Source: Shewanella benthica (lineage in GTDB: Bacteria; Pseudomonadota; Gammaproteobacteria; Enterobacterales; Shewanellaceae). Taken from it: a stretch of 64,000 bases of DNA. Where the stretch lies: assembly GCA_023284085.1 (NCBI GenBank), contig JAKVHY010000009.1, forward strand, positions 62,001 to 126,000, given 5' to 3'. Below, piece by piece: positions 18,001 through 25,360 of the stretch. Numbering within the stretch: position 1 is the first letter of the stretch; every line of letters starts with the position of its first letter. A program made the translations under genes and the position numbers. The notes below the pieces were generated by a model. The model had not been told where the DNA came from. It ran no database searches and saw only the letters and a program-made list of their open reading frames with translations.

Positions 18001-19630
18001 CTCTGTGCCTGCCGATATGCTTACAGGCAACGACAAACTTGTTTGTATCGGTGGTAACACCTCAGATGAGAGTTACCTCAACGCATACTCAGTGCTTAAA
18101 GTGGCCGAATATGAAAATGTCGATGCCCTGCATCCAGGTATAGGATTCCTATCTGAAAGCCCTCAATTTGCCGCGCTTTGTGTCAATAACGGGGTTAACT
18201 TTGTCGGACCGAGTGTTCACAGCATGACGACCATGGGTAACAAGTCTAATGCGATTAAGACGTCCCAGGACAATGGCGTTCCCGTCGTTCCAGGTAGTCA
18301 CGGTATCTTGAGCAATGCAGAGCAAGCGGTAAACGTTGCAAATGAAATTGGCTACCCGGTTCTGCTTAAGGCGGTACAAGGTGGTGGCGGTAAAGGTATT
18401 CAGGTCGTTGAGCGTCAAGGAGACATGATCAGCCTGTTCCAACAGACTGCTACCGAAGCGGCTGCGGCATTTGGTAATGGCGACCTCTATCTAGAGAAGT
18501 ATGTCACTTCACTGCGTCACATCGAAGTACAGCTTCTGCGTGATAAGTTTGGCAATACTAAGGTATTGGGAATTCGTGATTGTTCGGTTCAGCGTAATAA
18601 CCAGAAGGTTGTCGAAGAGTCTGGTTCAACTATGCTGCCGCCTGAGCTGAAAGCTAAGGTACTTCAATACACTCTCGATCTTGGTAATGCGACAGATTAC
18701 ATGGGCGCAGGTACGGTTGAATTTATCTATAACTTAGACACTAACGAAGTCTACTTTATGGAGATGAACACTCGTCTTCAGGTTGAGCATCCGGTTACCG
18801 AGGCGACATCGGGTATCGATATCGTTAGCGCAGGTTTCGATATTGCCGCGGGTCGCTCGATCGAAGCTCTGGAGCCACAAGACAAGGGTTATGCCATCGA
18901 AGTTCGTGTCACTGCCGAGAAGGCTGCATTGGACAACCATGGTGTGCTTCAGTTGCTACCTCATCCTGGTATGATCACCGAATACGTGATGCCTGAGCGT
19001 GATGACATAGAGATCATCTCTATCGCAGAGGCGGGTAAAGAAGTTTCACCTTACTATGATAGCTTGATCGCACAGATCATCTGTCGTGGTGAGAGTCGTG
19101 AAGATGTGATTAACAAGCTGCACGATTACTTGGCTGATCACGTGGTCATTAAAGGGATTGCGACTAACATCCCACTACTGACTCGCATCTTGAAAGATGG
19201 CACCTTTAACGAAGGTGTATACGACACTAACTACTTGCCTCGTCTGATGGCCGAGTTAGATGTACCTGAGTTGATTGCCGAGATGGAAGCCGCTGCGGAA
19301 ACTGTCGGCGTCGATACTGCTTCACTGCGCGTCGGTGAGAGTAACGAGCTGAAAGTGATGGCACAAGGGGCGGGTATCTTCTACACCTCTCCAGCGCCAG
19401 GTGAGGCTGATTTCGTTAAAGAAGGTGACATAGTTACTGTAGGTCAGACTTTAGCGCTTACAGAAGCGATGAAGATGTTCTCACAGCTTAGTTTGGCTGG
19501 TTATAATCGTCCTGATGCGGTTCTGTATCCTGAAGATAAGAAATATCGTATCGAGCGTGTGCTTAACAGCAATGGTCAGCAAGTGTCTCAAGGTGACCTT
19601 TTGTTTGTGGTATCGCCTGTCGAGAGTTAA
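15071..19630 (+). CDS. Single-chain biotin-dependent acyl-CoA carboxylase (CT + BC + BCCP)
   Basis: A 1519-residue fusion carrying the parts of an acetyl-CoA-type carboxylase in one chain. An AccA-like carboxyltransferase half is seen near residues 120-260 (YLIDTPGADAGE, IGAGYSGGA). About 400 residues of unrecognised sequence follow. An AccD-like half lies near 720-900 (ICFISSSGMQTKEG, YGDCTGGAQASF). Biotin carboxylase runs from about 935 (HARGCTAVKLI, QGGGGKGIQVV, MNTRLQVEHPVTE). A biotinyl domain ends the chain (TEAMKMF, Lys near 1466). The alpha-like half preceding the beta-like half is the reverse of the usual order. The acyl-CoA substrate cannot be told from sequence. Gene order suggests control by the divergent LysR protein. 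Confidence 0.9.
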   Translation: MMTSKNQPTNKTQAQSADPLFLKAEHLAQDFSLFPEHSKQSLAEEIKGLLGEDTIQANLKELEQLDVDGYVTKVIQPTLDKNRAGAKRIIADLKGKLIAETHQGPFYSAEIELNFGIRTRRIGFIAQERTTNNGAWMPEHHLAACKAIRKFAELSMPIIYLIDTPGADAGEVANSQNQAHSISKAIAESANVDVPTVGIVIGAGYSGGAIPLASANILLSLRDGIFNTIQPQGLQSIARKYNLSWQECAKSVGVAPEELYTSGCIDGIIDFSPTDKDERQHNLRRAIISSIEAVENAAVQFVRESKDLREHYDRSLTRFLNPSKSLKALEHHAELAVANNPTMHLNLFGSTYRYLRYLTLRSRIHSISQEQYGRLSKVSVPEGDLLARIQQEQDRVFQSWLSNPDKLVYDEELNKLWGNFTTKRDEVSTERNMLTRLILGEPKENYKKARKALIFNISWSLFHRWKGNAENNFKGLIQYLETLPSEVTQTDWPEVNKLTVLDVVVHDELREDFIWQCHNILIFSALYDNVVGNLASIAKEAMMSKSLSRASVDNLLHSSIDRALSTQDTANDKSKFYKWLKYFMSQSNRAELLTKTEQWKSVGFPQLNDSLFVILTYFFERLLPEYFDSEEESGEYTGAINPVRIGRRKDFWNRLTMGYQDLLIQKVLRDDKRAGKMGWESVIAKFFTDFDEINGDKMSANLLNFPGFRLSIEDALDKGIRPCGLITGMADFERNGQQMRVGVAVSNIAFQAGAFDMASAEKFSALLIECAKRKLPVICFISSSGMQTKEGAAALFSMAVVNDRITRFIRDNELPVLMFGYGDCTGGAQASFVTHPLVQTYYLSGTNMPFAGQMVVPAYLPSTATLSNYLSKVPGAMNALVTNPFSDTIDDQLTSIDPLMPKPTAQIEDVIANALSTLVPEMMATDEEIVQDDPRELMKPIKKLLIHARGCTAVKLIRKAHDNGIDVVLVASDPDMTSVPADMLTGNDKLVCIGGNTSDESYLNAYSVLKVAEYENVDALHPGIGFLSESPQFAALCVNNGVNFVGPSVHSMTTMGNKSNAIKTSQDNGVPVVPGSHGILSNAEQAVNVANEIGYPVLLKAVQGGGGKGIQVVERQGDMISLFQQTATEAAAAFGNGDLYLEKYVTSLRHIEVQLLRDKFGNTKVLGIRDCSVQRNNQKVVEESGSTMLPPELKAKVLQYTLDLGNATDYMGAGTVEFIYNLDTNEVYFMEMNTRLQVEHPVTEATSGIDIVSAGFDIAAGRSIEALEPQDKGYAIEVRVTAEKAALDNHGVLQLLPHPGMITEYVMPERDDIEIISIAEAGKEVSPYYDSLIAQIICRGESREDVINKLHDYLADHVVIKGIATNIPLLTRILKDGTFNEGVYDTNYLPRLMAELDVPELIAEMEAAAETVGVDTASLRVGESNELKVMAQGAGIFYTSPAPGEADFVKEGDIVTVGQTLALTEAMKMFSQLSLAGYNRPDAVLYPEDKKYRIERVLNSNGQQVSQGDLLFVVSPVES

Positions 19631-19676
19631 TGCTTTATCGCGCATTGCAATGCATGCGCTTTAATCGCAATTAAAA

Positions 19677-19711
19677 TAAAAATCCCCGTCACATGTGATG
19701 GGGATTTTTTT
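19677..19711 (+). terminator. Terminator of the carboxylase gene
   Basis: AAAAATCCCC and GGGGATTTTTTT flank a loop that is itself nearly palindromic. It lies 47 bases past the stop, with a strong T run. Confidence 0.92.
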
Positions 19712-19959
19712 ATGCTCACGCCCCACACTCCTCTCCACAGGATTATTTTAGCTAATCTATTCCCCATGGGTAAACCTGATATTTAAGTCATATTATTTTG
19801 ATTTTTAATGATTTTATATCATTGTGGCATGTATCTTTTAGATGTGGAATAACGGTTTTTTTTCGTTTTTCTAAACCTATTTATGAGTAGTACATTGCTG
19901 ATTGAGCGATAACTGTTCTATTTTTAAAGGGGGCTCCTCTATGCCTGCTTAAGGTCGCT
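19712..19959 (+). other. Leader region of sensory operon B
   Basis: About 250 AT-rich bases with a poly-T stretch near 19857. Just before the operon a strong GGGGG-type ribosome site precedes a four-codon frame (ATG CCT GCT TAA at 19940), and AAGG then precedes the real start at 19960. The tiny frame may be chance or may tune translation. No further gene is visible. Confidence 0.35.
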
Positions 19960-21309
19960 ATGCCTGAGAAAAGAACTAAGAAGCTAAATTGGATCGTAGA
20001 CAAGGTTGTCGATAATTCACCTCGGATCATAGGTGGATCCGTTCTGCTGTTATTAGCTCATCTTAGTGTGGCGGGCCAGGCTCAAGCCCGCACCCATGAC
20101 CATCCGCAGCAGTCTGAGTTTAACTTGAGCATCAGCGGCTTCGGTACCTTAGGTGTCGTCAGAAGCTCCAGCGATGAACTGTATTTTCATCGCGAGCTCA
20201 GCATGAACGCCAGTGATTCCGAGTACTCCTTTAAACCAGACAGTTTATTCGGTCTACAAGTTAACGTGGACTTCACTGAGAGCCTGGATGGCATAACTCA
20301 AGTGGTGCTAAAAGATAGGGCAAGTGATACTGCTCTGGATAGCCTAGAGTTGCTGTTTCTGCGCTATCGGCCAAATCGTGATTGGTCACTCAGGCTGGGG
20401 AGGACCAGCACAGACCTCTATATGCTGTCAGAGTACAGAAACGTCAGCTATGCCTACCTGTGGTCTAGGCCTATTCCTGAGTTTTATGCTATCACTTCAT
20501 CCATTGCGAAAGTTGACGGTGTCGATGTTAGTTATACCCATGCCCTCGGCGGAGGGAGTTGGGAAACTAAGTTGGCTTACGGCATTACGCACTCAGTACT
20601 GGCTGTGCAGGCTAGTCGTTTCGAGGTCGATCTTAAAAATGTCCTCGCGCTTACCTCTGTTTATACTTTAGATAATTGGATATTTAGACTCGCTGCCGCT
20701 TGGGTTGAAGTGGATGAATTGGAGTTTCAGACTAATGAATTGGTCGAGGAGCTTAATTTTGTGCCTGACATCTTATGGCCAGAAGCTGGTGTGCTGGCAC
20801 AGAGCATAGATGGACCGGGTAAGAAGTTGCAATATTATGCGCTGGGTTTGCAATATGATCATATGAACTGGATCATTCAGTCGGAGCTTGGTTATATCAA
20901 CTCTGATTGGGGGATAATACAATCTTTCTATAATGGCTACTTGAGTGTGGGTTATCGTGTCGATGAGATGACATTCTATGGTGTACTGGCCCATATCGAT
21001 AATTCTGAAGAACCTACTCGTTACGTTTCACCGCAATTACCCGATCACTTGCCCCTTGAGCTCTCGGGAGGAATCAATGCCTTGTATCAAGGGAGTGTTG
21101 AGGCACTTAGTGCTAGCCAGATAGAACAGACGACCTTAAGTGTAGGGATGAGGTGGGATCTCTATCCCAATACCTGTGTGAAATTTCAATGGGATCATAC
21201 TTGGATCGACAGTAGAGGCACGGCTATGTGGACTCAGGCTCAGGAGCTGGTTGGAGATGCCGAGGTCGATCTCTTGTCACTTAACTTCAGCTTTATCTTC
21301 AGCCTATGA
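19960..21309 (+). CDS. Outer-membrane beta-barrel, porin-like (sensory operon B)
   Basis: A 449-residue protein with an unusually long signal region. About 20 charged residues precede the hydrophobic core IIGGSVLLLLAHLSVAGQ, and cleavage is likely near AQAR at about 44. The rest shows amphipathic strand alternation (FNLSISGFGTLGV, SLELLFLRYRPNRDWSLRLG, TLSVGMRWDLYP) and ends LNFSFIFSL, consistent with a porin-like barrel. The stop overlaps the next gene by ATGA. It takes the place of the barrel at 4160 in operon A, but gene order differs: here the barrel comes first. Confidence 0.72.
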   Translation: MPEKRTKKLNWIVDKVVDNSPRIIGGSVLLLLAHLSVAGQAQARTHDHPQQSEFNLSISGFGTLGVVRSSSDELYFHRELSMNASDSEYSFKPDSLFGLQVNVDFTESLDGITQVVLKDRASDTALDSLELLFLRYRPNRDWSLRLGRTSTDLYMLSEYRNVSYAYLWSRPIPEFYAITSSIAKVDGVDVSYTHALGGGSWETKLAYGITHSVLAVQASRFEVDLKNVLALTSVYTLDNWIFRLAAAWVEVDELEFQTNELVEELNFVPDILWPEAGVLAQSIDGPGKKLQYYALGLQYDHMNWIIQSELGYINSDWGIIQSFYNGYLSVGYRVDEMTFYGVLAHIDNSEEPTRYVSPQLPDHLPLELSGGINALYQGSVEALSASQIEQTTLSVGMRWDLYPNTCVKFQWDHTWIDSRGTAMWTQAQELVGDAEVDLLSLNFSFIFSL

Positions 21310-21731
21310 AGTATTGGGCTGGTTTACTCATCTTGATGCTCACTCAGCCCATTCGAGCCGAAGGCGAACTGCTAGTGGTGGTTAGCCGTGAGAGTCGCGT
21401 CGATTCATTAACCAAAAGCCAGGTTGTAGATCTGTTTATGGGCCGCTATGTGAATTTCCCTAATGGTGATAAGGCCAAGGTGTTCGACCTTGCGCCTAAA
21501 TCTGAGATGAAAGGACAATTTTATCGAAGGTTGGTTAATCGAACCGAGGCGCAGATCGATGCCTATTGGGCTAGGTTGCTCTTCTCTGGTCGGAACACAC
21601 CCCCTAAAGAAACCGAGTCTCCCGGCCAATTGATTGATGAGATTATCAGCTCGAGCCATGCTATAGGCTATATTTCTAGTCAGGACTTAATAGATTCATT
21701 AAAAGTGGTATATCGATTTGAGGCGCTTTAG
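21306..21731 (+). CDS. Small PstS-like periplasmic protein (sensory operon B)
   Basis: A 141-residue exported protein with a signal peptide of about 18 residues (ending IRAEG). It shares with the 142-residue protein at 3748 the pattern of a shortened PstS-like binding protein: VVDLFMGRYVNFPNG, VFDLAPKSEMKGQF, WARLLFSG and a C-terminal HAIGYI. It overlaps the barrel gene by 4 bases and the GGDEF gene by 14, so the three are very likely co-translated. The ligand is unknown; phosphate or another oxyanion is a fold-based guess. Confidence 0.75.
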   Translation: MKYWAGLLILMLTQPIRAEGELLVVVSRESRVDSLTKSQVVDLFMGRYVNFPNGDKAKVFDLAPKSEMKGQFYRRLVNRTEAQIDAYWARLLFSGRNTPPKETESPGQLIDEIISSSHAIGYISSQDLIDSLKVVYRFEAL

Positions 21732-23379
21732 GCATCAGCTGTATTTTAAGGTGGCACTGGCCATTGCGCTGAGTGTGGCCCTAGTCGCTGTGCTGAGTTC
21801 ATACTTTTTCTATTTTGAAGAAGTTGAGAGAAATGAGCAGGTTTCGAGGGAGCATGTTAATCAGTTGTCCAGAACCATAGAGAAGACGGCGTCTATTGCC
21901 GTTTATGTACAGGATTCTGTGTTAGCAAGGGAGATCATCGATGGCTTGGCGATTAATGACGTGGTTTCCGAAGCTGAATTGATCAGTGAACCTGGATTTT
22001 CTGTGTATTCTGGTGAGAAAACGCTCATCGGCAGGGAGGGACTCTCGACTCTTATCCTGTACAACCCTTTCTCTGAAGATGAGGTGATAGGCCAACTTAA
22101 AATACTGCCTAATGAGGCATTTATTCATCATAATGCCAAGGATGCCGCCGTAAATCAGGCTTGGATGTTGGCATTATTAACTCTTGTTACAGCTATTCTT
22201 GTGTCTTTTATTGTCCATAAGGCGCTAACTTCTCCGTTAAATAGCATCACTAATAAGTTTGAAGAGATAATACCTGGCCAGAACAGTCATATTTCGGTGC
22301 CTAGGTTCCATCAAAGAGATGAGATAGGCCGCCTTGTTAGTGGGATTAATACTCTGGTCTCATCTCTGAATCAGTCTATAGACTCGGAACGTAATTTGAG
22401 AAAGAAAACCGAAATTTTGGAGAAGAAGTTCAGACTTATCTTTGAACAGGCCAGCGCGGGTATCTGCTTAATTGATAGTGATAACTTGTTGCTCACAGCT
22501 AATCCTGCCTTTGAGCGAATTATCTATAAATCACATTCCATCGAAGATGCTATCGGCCTGAGACTCACGGACTGGTTTGACAATAAACTGCAATTAGAGA
22601 GTTTTCTTACTGATATCAGGCAGAGTCATCATTTAGATACGGTTGCACTGGATCTTAAGATGAAGACCTTGCCGGGCTCACCAGATTGCTGGGTACATTG
22701 TCTATTTTCAAAGGTTTTAGATGCAGGAAAGCAAAGCAACCTGATGATAGAAGTGCTGATGTACGATGTTACCGAGCGCACAGAGAGGGAGATCAATACT
22801 CGCTTCGAAGCCGATCATGATGGCTTAACTCACCTTAAGAACAGGAGAGCCGGAAGGCGCGCATTGATCGAGTTATTTGATCGTGCCAAAGAAAATGACA
22901 AGATAGCGGTGATCATGAATATCGATCTGGATAATTTTAAGACGATAAATGATGTTCGTGGTCATGAAGCTGGCGATCTTGTGTTGATCGAGGTCGGTCT
23001 CCGCATGATGGCTGTGTTTAGAAACGATGATCTCTGTATTCGCTGGGGAGGCGATGAGTTTGTCGTAGGGTGTTACTTCGATAACGCCCGCTTCGAGGAA
23101 CGCAGCCTACCAGCGATTGAGAAGCTGGCTTCGGAACTCAGGTGTGCGTTAAATCAAGATGTGCAGCTGAGCTGTGGCGAAGATATTAACATAGGCGCTA
23201 GCATAGGCATCGCCATGTATCCACAGCATGGGAGAGATCTGGAGTCTGTGTTGAAGGCCGCCGATAGTGCCATGTATGTCTCGAAGCACAGAGGGCGAAA
23301 TCAATATAGCATCTTCGATCCTAAGCTTATGGGTGAGCCTGATTCTTGTCCTAGGAACGACGCAGAGACTAAATCTTAG
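21718..23379 (+). CDS. Membrane HAMP-PAS-GGDEF diguanylate cyclase (sensory operon B output)
   Basis: A 553-residue inner-membrane protein. TM1 is at about residues 8-31, followed by a short periplasmic domain of about 115 residues. TM2 (AWMLALLTLVTAILVSFIVH) leads to a HAMP linker (LTSPLNSITNKFEEI), a PAS domain at about 235-350 (RLIFEQASAGICLIDSDN) and a C-terminal GGDEF domain. The active site is intact (CIRWGGDEFVV), with RNDD as the inhibitory site five residues before it. There is no EAL domain. The start is a TTG at 21718 overlapping the PstS-like gene, so translation probably depends on coupling. Predicted to make c-di-GMP in response to the periplasmic partner; that link is inference. 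Confidence 0.87.
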   Translation: MRRFRHQLYFKVALAIALSVALVAVLSSYFFYFEEVERNEQVSREHVNQLSRTIEKTASIAVYVQDSVLAREIIDGLAINDVVSEAELISEPGFSVYSGEKTLIGREGLSTLILYNPFSEDEVIGQLKILPNEAFIHHNAKDAAVNQAWMLALLTLVTAILVSFIVHKALTSPLNSITNKFEEIIPGQNSHISVPRFHQRDEIGRLVSGINTLVSSLNQSIDSERNLRKKTEILEKKFRLIFEQASAGICLIDSDNLLLTANPAFERIIYKSHSIEDAIGLRLTDWFDNKLQLESFLTDIRQSHHLDTVALDLKMKTLPGSPDCWVHCLFSKVLDAGKQSNLMIEVLMYDVTERTEREINTRFEADHDGLTHLKNRRAGRRALIELFDRAKENDKIAVIMNIDLDNFKTINDVRGHEAGDLVLIEVGLRMMAVFRNDDLCIRWGGDEFVVGCYFDNARFEERSLPAIEKLASELRCALNQDVQLSCGEDINIGASIGIAMYPQHGRDLESVLKAADSAMYVSKHRGRNQYSIFDPKLMGEPDSCPRNDAETKS

Positions 23380-23435
23380 CTAGGGATCAAAATGAGCAAA
23401 GATGCTAATGATTAACGAATTGGAATATGTGCTTG

Positions 23436-23696
23436 CTAGTTTAACAGTTTATGATCTTCGGGAAGCTGTCTACTAATCCATAAAACCAATTTGTGTTTCA
23501 TATTTGGTCCGTCTTCTTTATCGACTGCTAGTGGTTGAATGAGCTTATCGGTAACGAGCAGACGATAGATACATTCGACTTTATCTTTTGGTGAAATTCC
23601 TTTGCCAAAATCGTCAAAGCCACGCTTCTTAGCATAGCCGACGCCTATTTCCATGGCGAGTTTTAGCAGTTGTGGGTCATGTTTACCTTGCTTCAT
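23436..23696 (-). CDS. DUF5062 family small protein
   Basis: An 86-residue basic soluble protein, with the pattern I remember for DUF5062 in Shewanella and Vibrio: LLKLAMEIGVGYAKKRG near the N-terminus, VECIYRLLVTDKLIQPLA in the middle and KHKLVLWISRQLP at the C-terminus. Function is unknown. It is convergent with the diguanylate cyclase gene, with 56 bases between stops. Confidence 0.8.
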   Translation of the reverse strand: MKQGKHDPQLLKLAMEIGVGYAKKRGFDDFGKGISPKDKVECIYRLLVTDKLIQPLAVDKEDGPNMKHKLVLWISRQLPEDHKLLN

Positions 23697-24083
23697 ATGA
23701 GGTCTCTCAAAAGGTGTATTGGTCTTTTAATCAAATTACCTGAATTGAATGATATAGCAAGGAGAGGTTTCACGTTTCAGCTCCTAGGGCTGAGTTCCTA
23801 GATCTTAGGAACTTCTATCTTTTTAAACCTGCATTTCATCTTATCTTCAATCTCCTATGCTCGACTCTCTGTAAGCTCTTAGGTTGAGTTAAAATACTTT
23901 CTTGGTTTCAGCATATTCTCGATAAATTTCAATAAGGTCTACAGACTTGTTTGACGCCTTAAAACTACCAATTTAGCCATTTGTAACTTGTTGTTTTTAT
24001 TGTATTTATTTTTGTTGGTTTCTTGGCTTGTGAATGTTAGCCTTCGGTTCTGGTAACTGGTCTGATGTAGCAAGAGGCATTAA
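23697..24083. other. Intergenic region between DUF5062 and the qnr-like gene
   Basis: About 390 bases, AT-rich, with divergent promoters implied. It holds a CTAG-rich inverted repeat at 23793-23813. I searched for a LexA-type box as found before some qnrB genes and see none. No further gene. Confidence 0.5.
23793..23813. repeat. CTAG-type inverted repeat
   Basis: The arms AGTTCCTA and TAGGAACT are separated by 5 bases. The same arms occur at 54082-54108 and 63106-63137. Confidence 0.7.
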
Positions 24084-24740
24084 TTGAATAGAAAAAATGA
24101 GGTGTTCGAAGGGGTCAACTTTAGTCATCAGGATATGAGTGATTCACATTTTGAGCAGTGTAAATTTTATAACTGTAATTTTAACCATACAGATCTCAGT
24201 GACAGTCATTTTGTCGACTGCTCATTTATAGAGCAAGGTGCTGTGAGCGGTTGTGGCTTTGAGTACGCTAATTTACAAGATGCGAGCTTTAAAGATTGTC
24301 AGTTATCTATGGTTAATTTCAAAGGTGCTAATTGCTTCGGCGCCGAATTTAGGAATTGCGACTTGAAAGGGGCTAACTTTCTCAAGACAAGTTTTGCCAA
24401 TCAGATAAGCAGGCAAGTGTATTTTTGCTCTGTATACATGACGGGGTGCAACTTGTCTTACGCTAATTTTGAGCGGCAATGTATTGAGAAGTGCGATCTA
24501 TTTGAAAACAAATGGACAGGCGCAAATCTGTATGGAGCGTCGTTTAAGGGCTCTGATTTGAGTCGAGGTGAGTTTTCCAGTGACGCTTGGGGTCAGTTTA
24601 ATCTAAGGGAGTGCGATCTTTCTCATGCAGAGCTATATGGTTTAGATCCGCGAAAGGTGGATCTGAGCGGCGTTAAAATCTGCATGTGGCAGCAGGAACA
24701 GTTACTCGAGCCTCTTGGATTGATTGTTGGACCTGACTAG
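24084..24740 (+). CDS. qnrA: QnrA-type pentapeptide-repeat protein
   Basis: A 218-residue pentapeptide-repeat protein of exactly QnrA length. Repeats of the form A(D/N)LXX run throughout. QnrA landmarks are present: FIEQGAVSGCGF, NCFGAEFRNCDLKGANF, YFCSVYMTGCNLSYANF and the C-terminal VKICMWQQEQLLEPLGLIV. Qnr proteins are dimeric right-handed beta-helices that bind DNA gyrase and reduce quinolone inhibition. The start is a TTG with AGAGG 7 bases upstream, which aligns with residue 1 of QnrA. No mobile element flanks it, so this is a resident chromosomal relative; Shewanella algae is the known source of plasmid qnrA. Resistance in this host is not shown by sequence. Confidence 0.9.
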   Translation: MNRKNEVFEGVNFSHQDMSDSHFEQCKFYNCNFNHTDLSDSHFVDCSFIEQGAVSGCGFEYANLQDASFKDCQLSMVNFKGANCFGAEFRNCDLKGANFLKTSFANQISRQVYFCSVYMTGCNLSYANFERQCIEKCDLFENKWTGANLYGASFKGSDLSRGEFSSDAWGQFNLRECDLSHAELYGLDPRKVDLSGVKICMWQQEQLLEPLGLIVGPD

Positions 24741-24777
24741 CCTGAAATACTAAATAATACCGATTGGTATAAAGAGT

Positions 24778-24805
24778 AAAAAAACCACCTCGAAAGGTGG
24801 TTTTT
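24778..24805. terminator. Bidirectional terminator between qnr-like gene and napB
   Basis: AAAACCACCT and AGGTGGTTTT form a near-perfect stem with a 4-base loop and T runs on both strands. It serves both convergent genes. A separate palindrome TAATACCGATTGGTAT lies just before it. Confidence 0.88.
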
Positions 24806-24851
24806 ACTTTTAAGCTTCATGCTTTACAGTTTATGACTCGCAACTTCTAGC

Positions 24852-25277
24852 CTATTGAGCCGAGAAATAATTCTCGACTAGCGGCTGCTTGTTATCTGCT
24901 TGAGGAACATGGCACTGGGTACAGTTGTAGTAGTGCTTGTTCAACTTGCTATCGGCAAGCAGGTGAGATGCATCTATCTCAGTCGCTTTCATGCGCTTAG
25001 CTTTCGCCGGGCTGTGGCAGTTCATACAGCTGTTTTTCTTGAGGTTGATCGGGTATCCCGCCTTATGGGGGATCAAGGGGGGCTGATGCACAAACGTACG
25101 CTCGATGGACTTACCACGCTTGGGGTAAGTAGGCGCTACATCGGCGGCGCGCACGTCAGTGATCTCTGATTGCCCAAGAGAGGCGATATTAACAGGATCG
25201 GCTTGAGTGGCTGCTTGTTGTCCAGAGCATGCATTGAGCATAAATAGCATGGCGACGGCAGTAAGTAATTTTTTCAT
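24852..25277 (-). CDS. napB: Periplasmic nitrate reductase cytochrome subunit NapB
   Basis: NapB is the dihaem c-type cytochrome that passes electrons to NapA. The 141-residue protein has two CXXCH haem sites (CMNCH and CTQCH) and upstream His residues for axial ligation. The N-terminus MKKLLTAVAMLFMLNACSG looks like a lipoprotein signal (LNAC), whereas many NapB are soluble; membrane anchoring is possible. AGGAG precedes the ATG. It lies 83 bases past napA with no napG/H between. Confidence 0.93.
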   Translation of the reverse strand: MKKLLTAVAMLFMLNACSGQQAATQADPVNIASLGQSEITDVRAADVAPTYPKRGKSIERTFVHQPPLIPHKAGYPINLKKNSCMNCHSPAKAKRMKATEIDASHLLADSKLNKHYYNCTQCHVPQADNKQPLVENYFSAQ

Positions 25278-25360
25278 TTTATCTCCTAGGGGACGAGCAA
25301 GCGCCCGTCCTCTGTGTAGGTCGATGAATCTCTATTGTTGTGTAGAGTGATTCATCTCAA

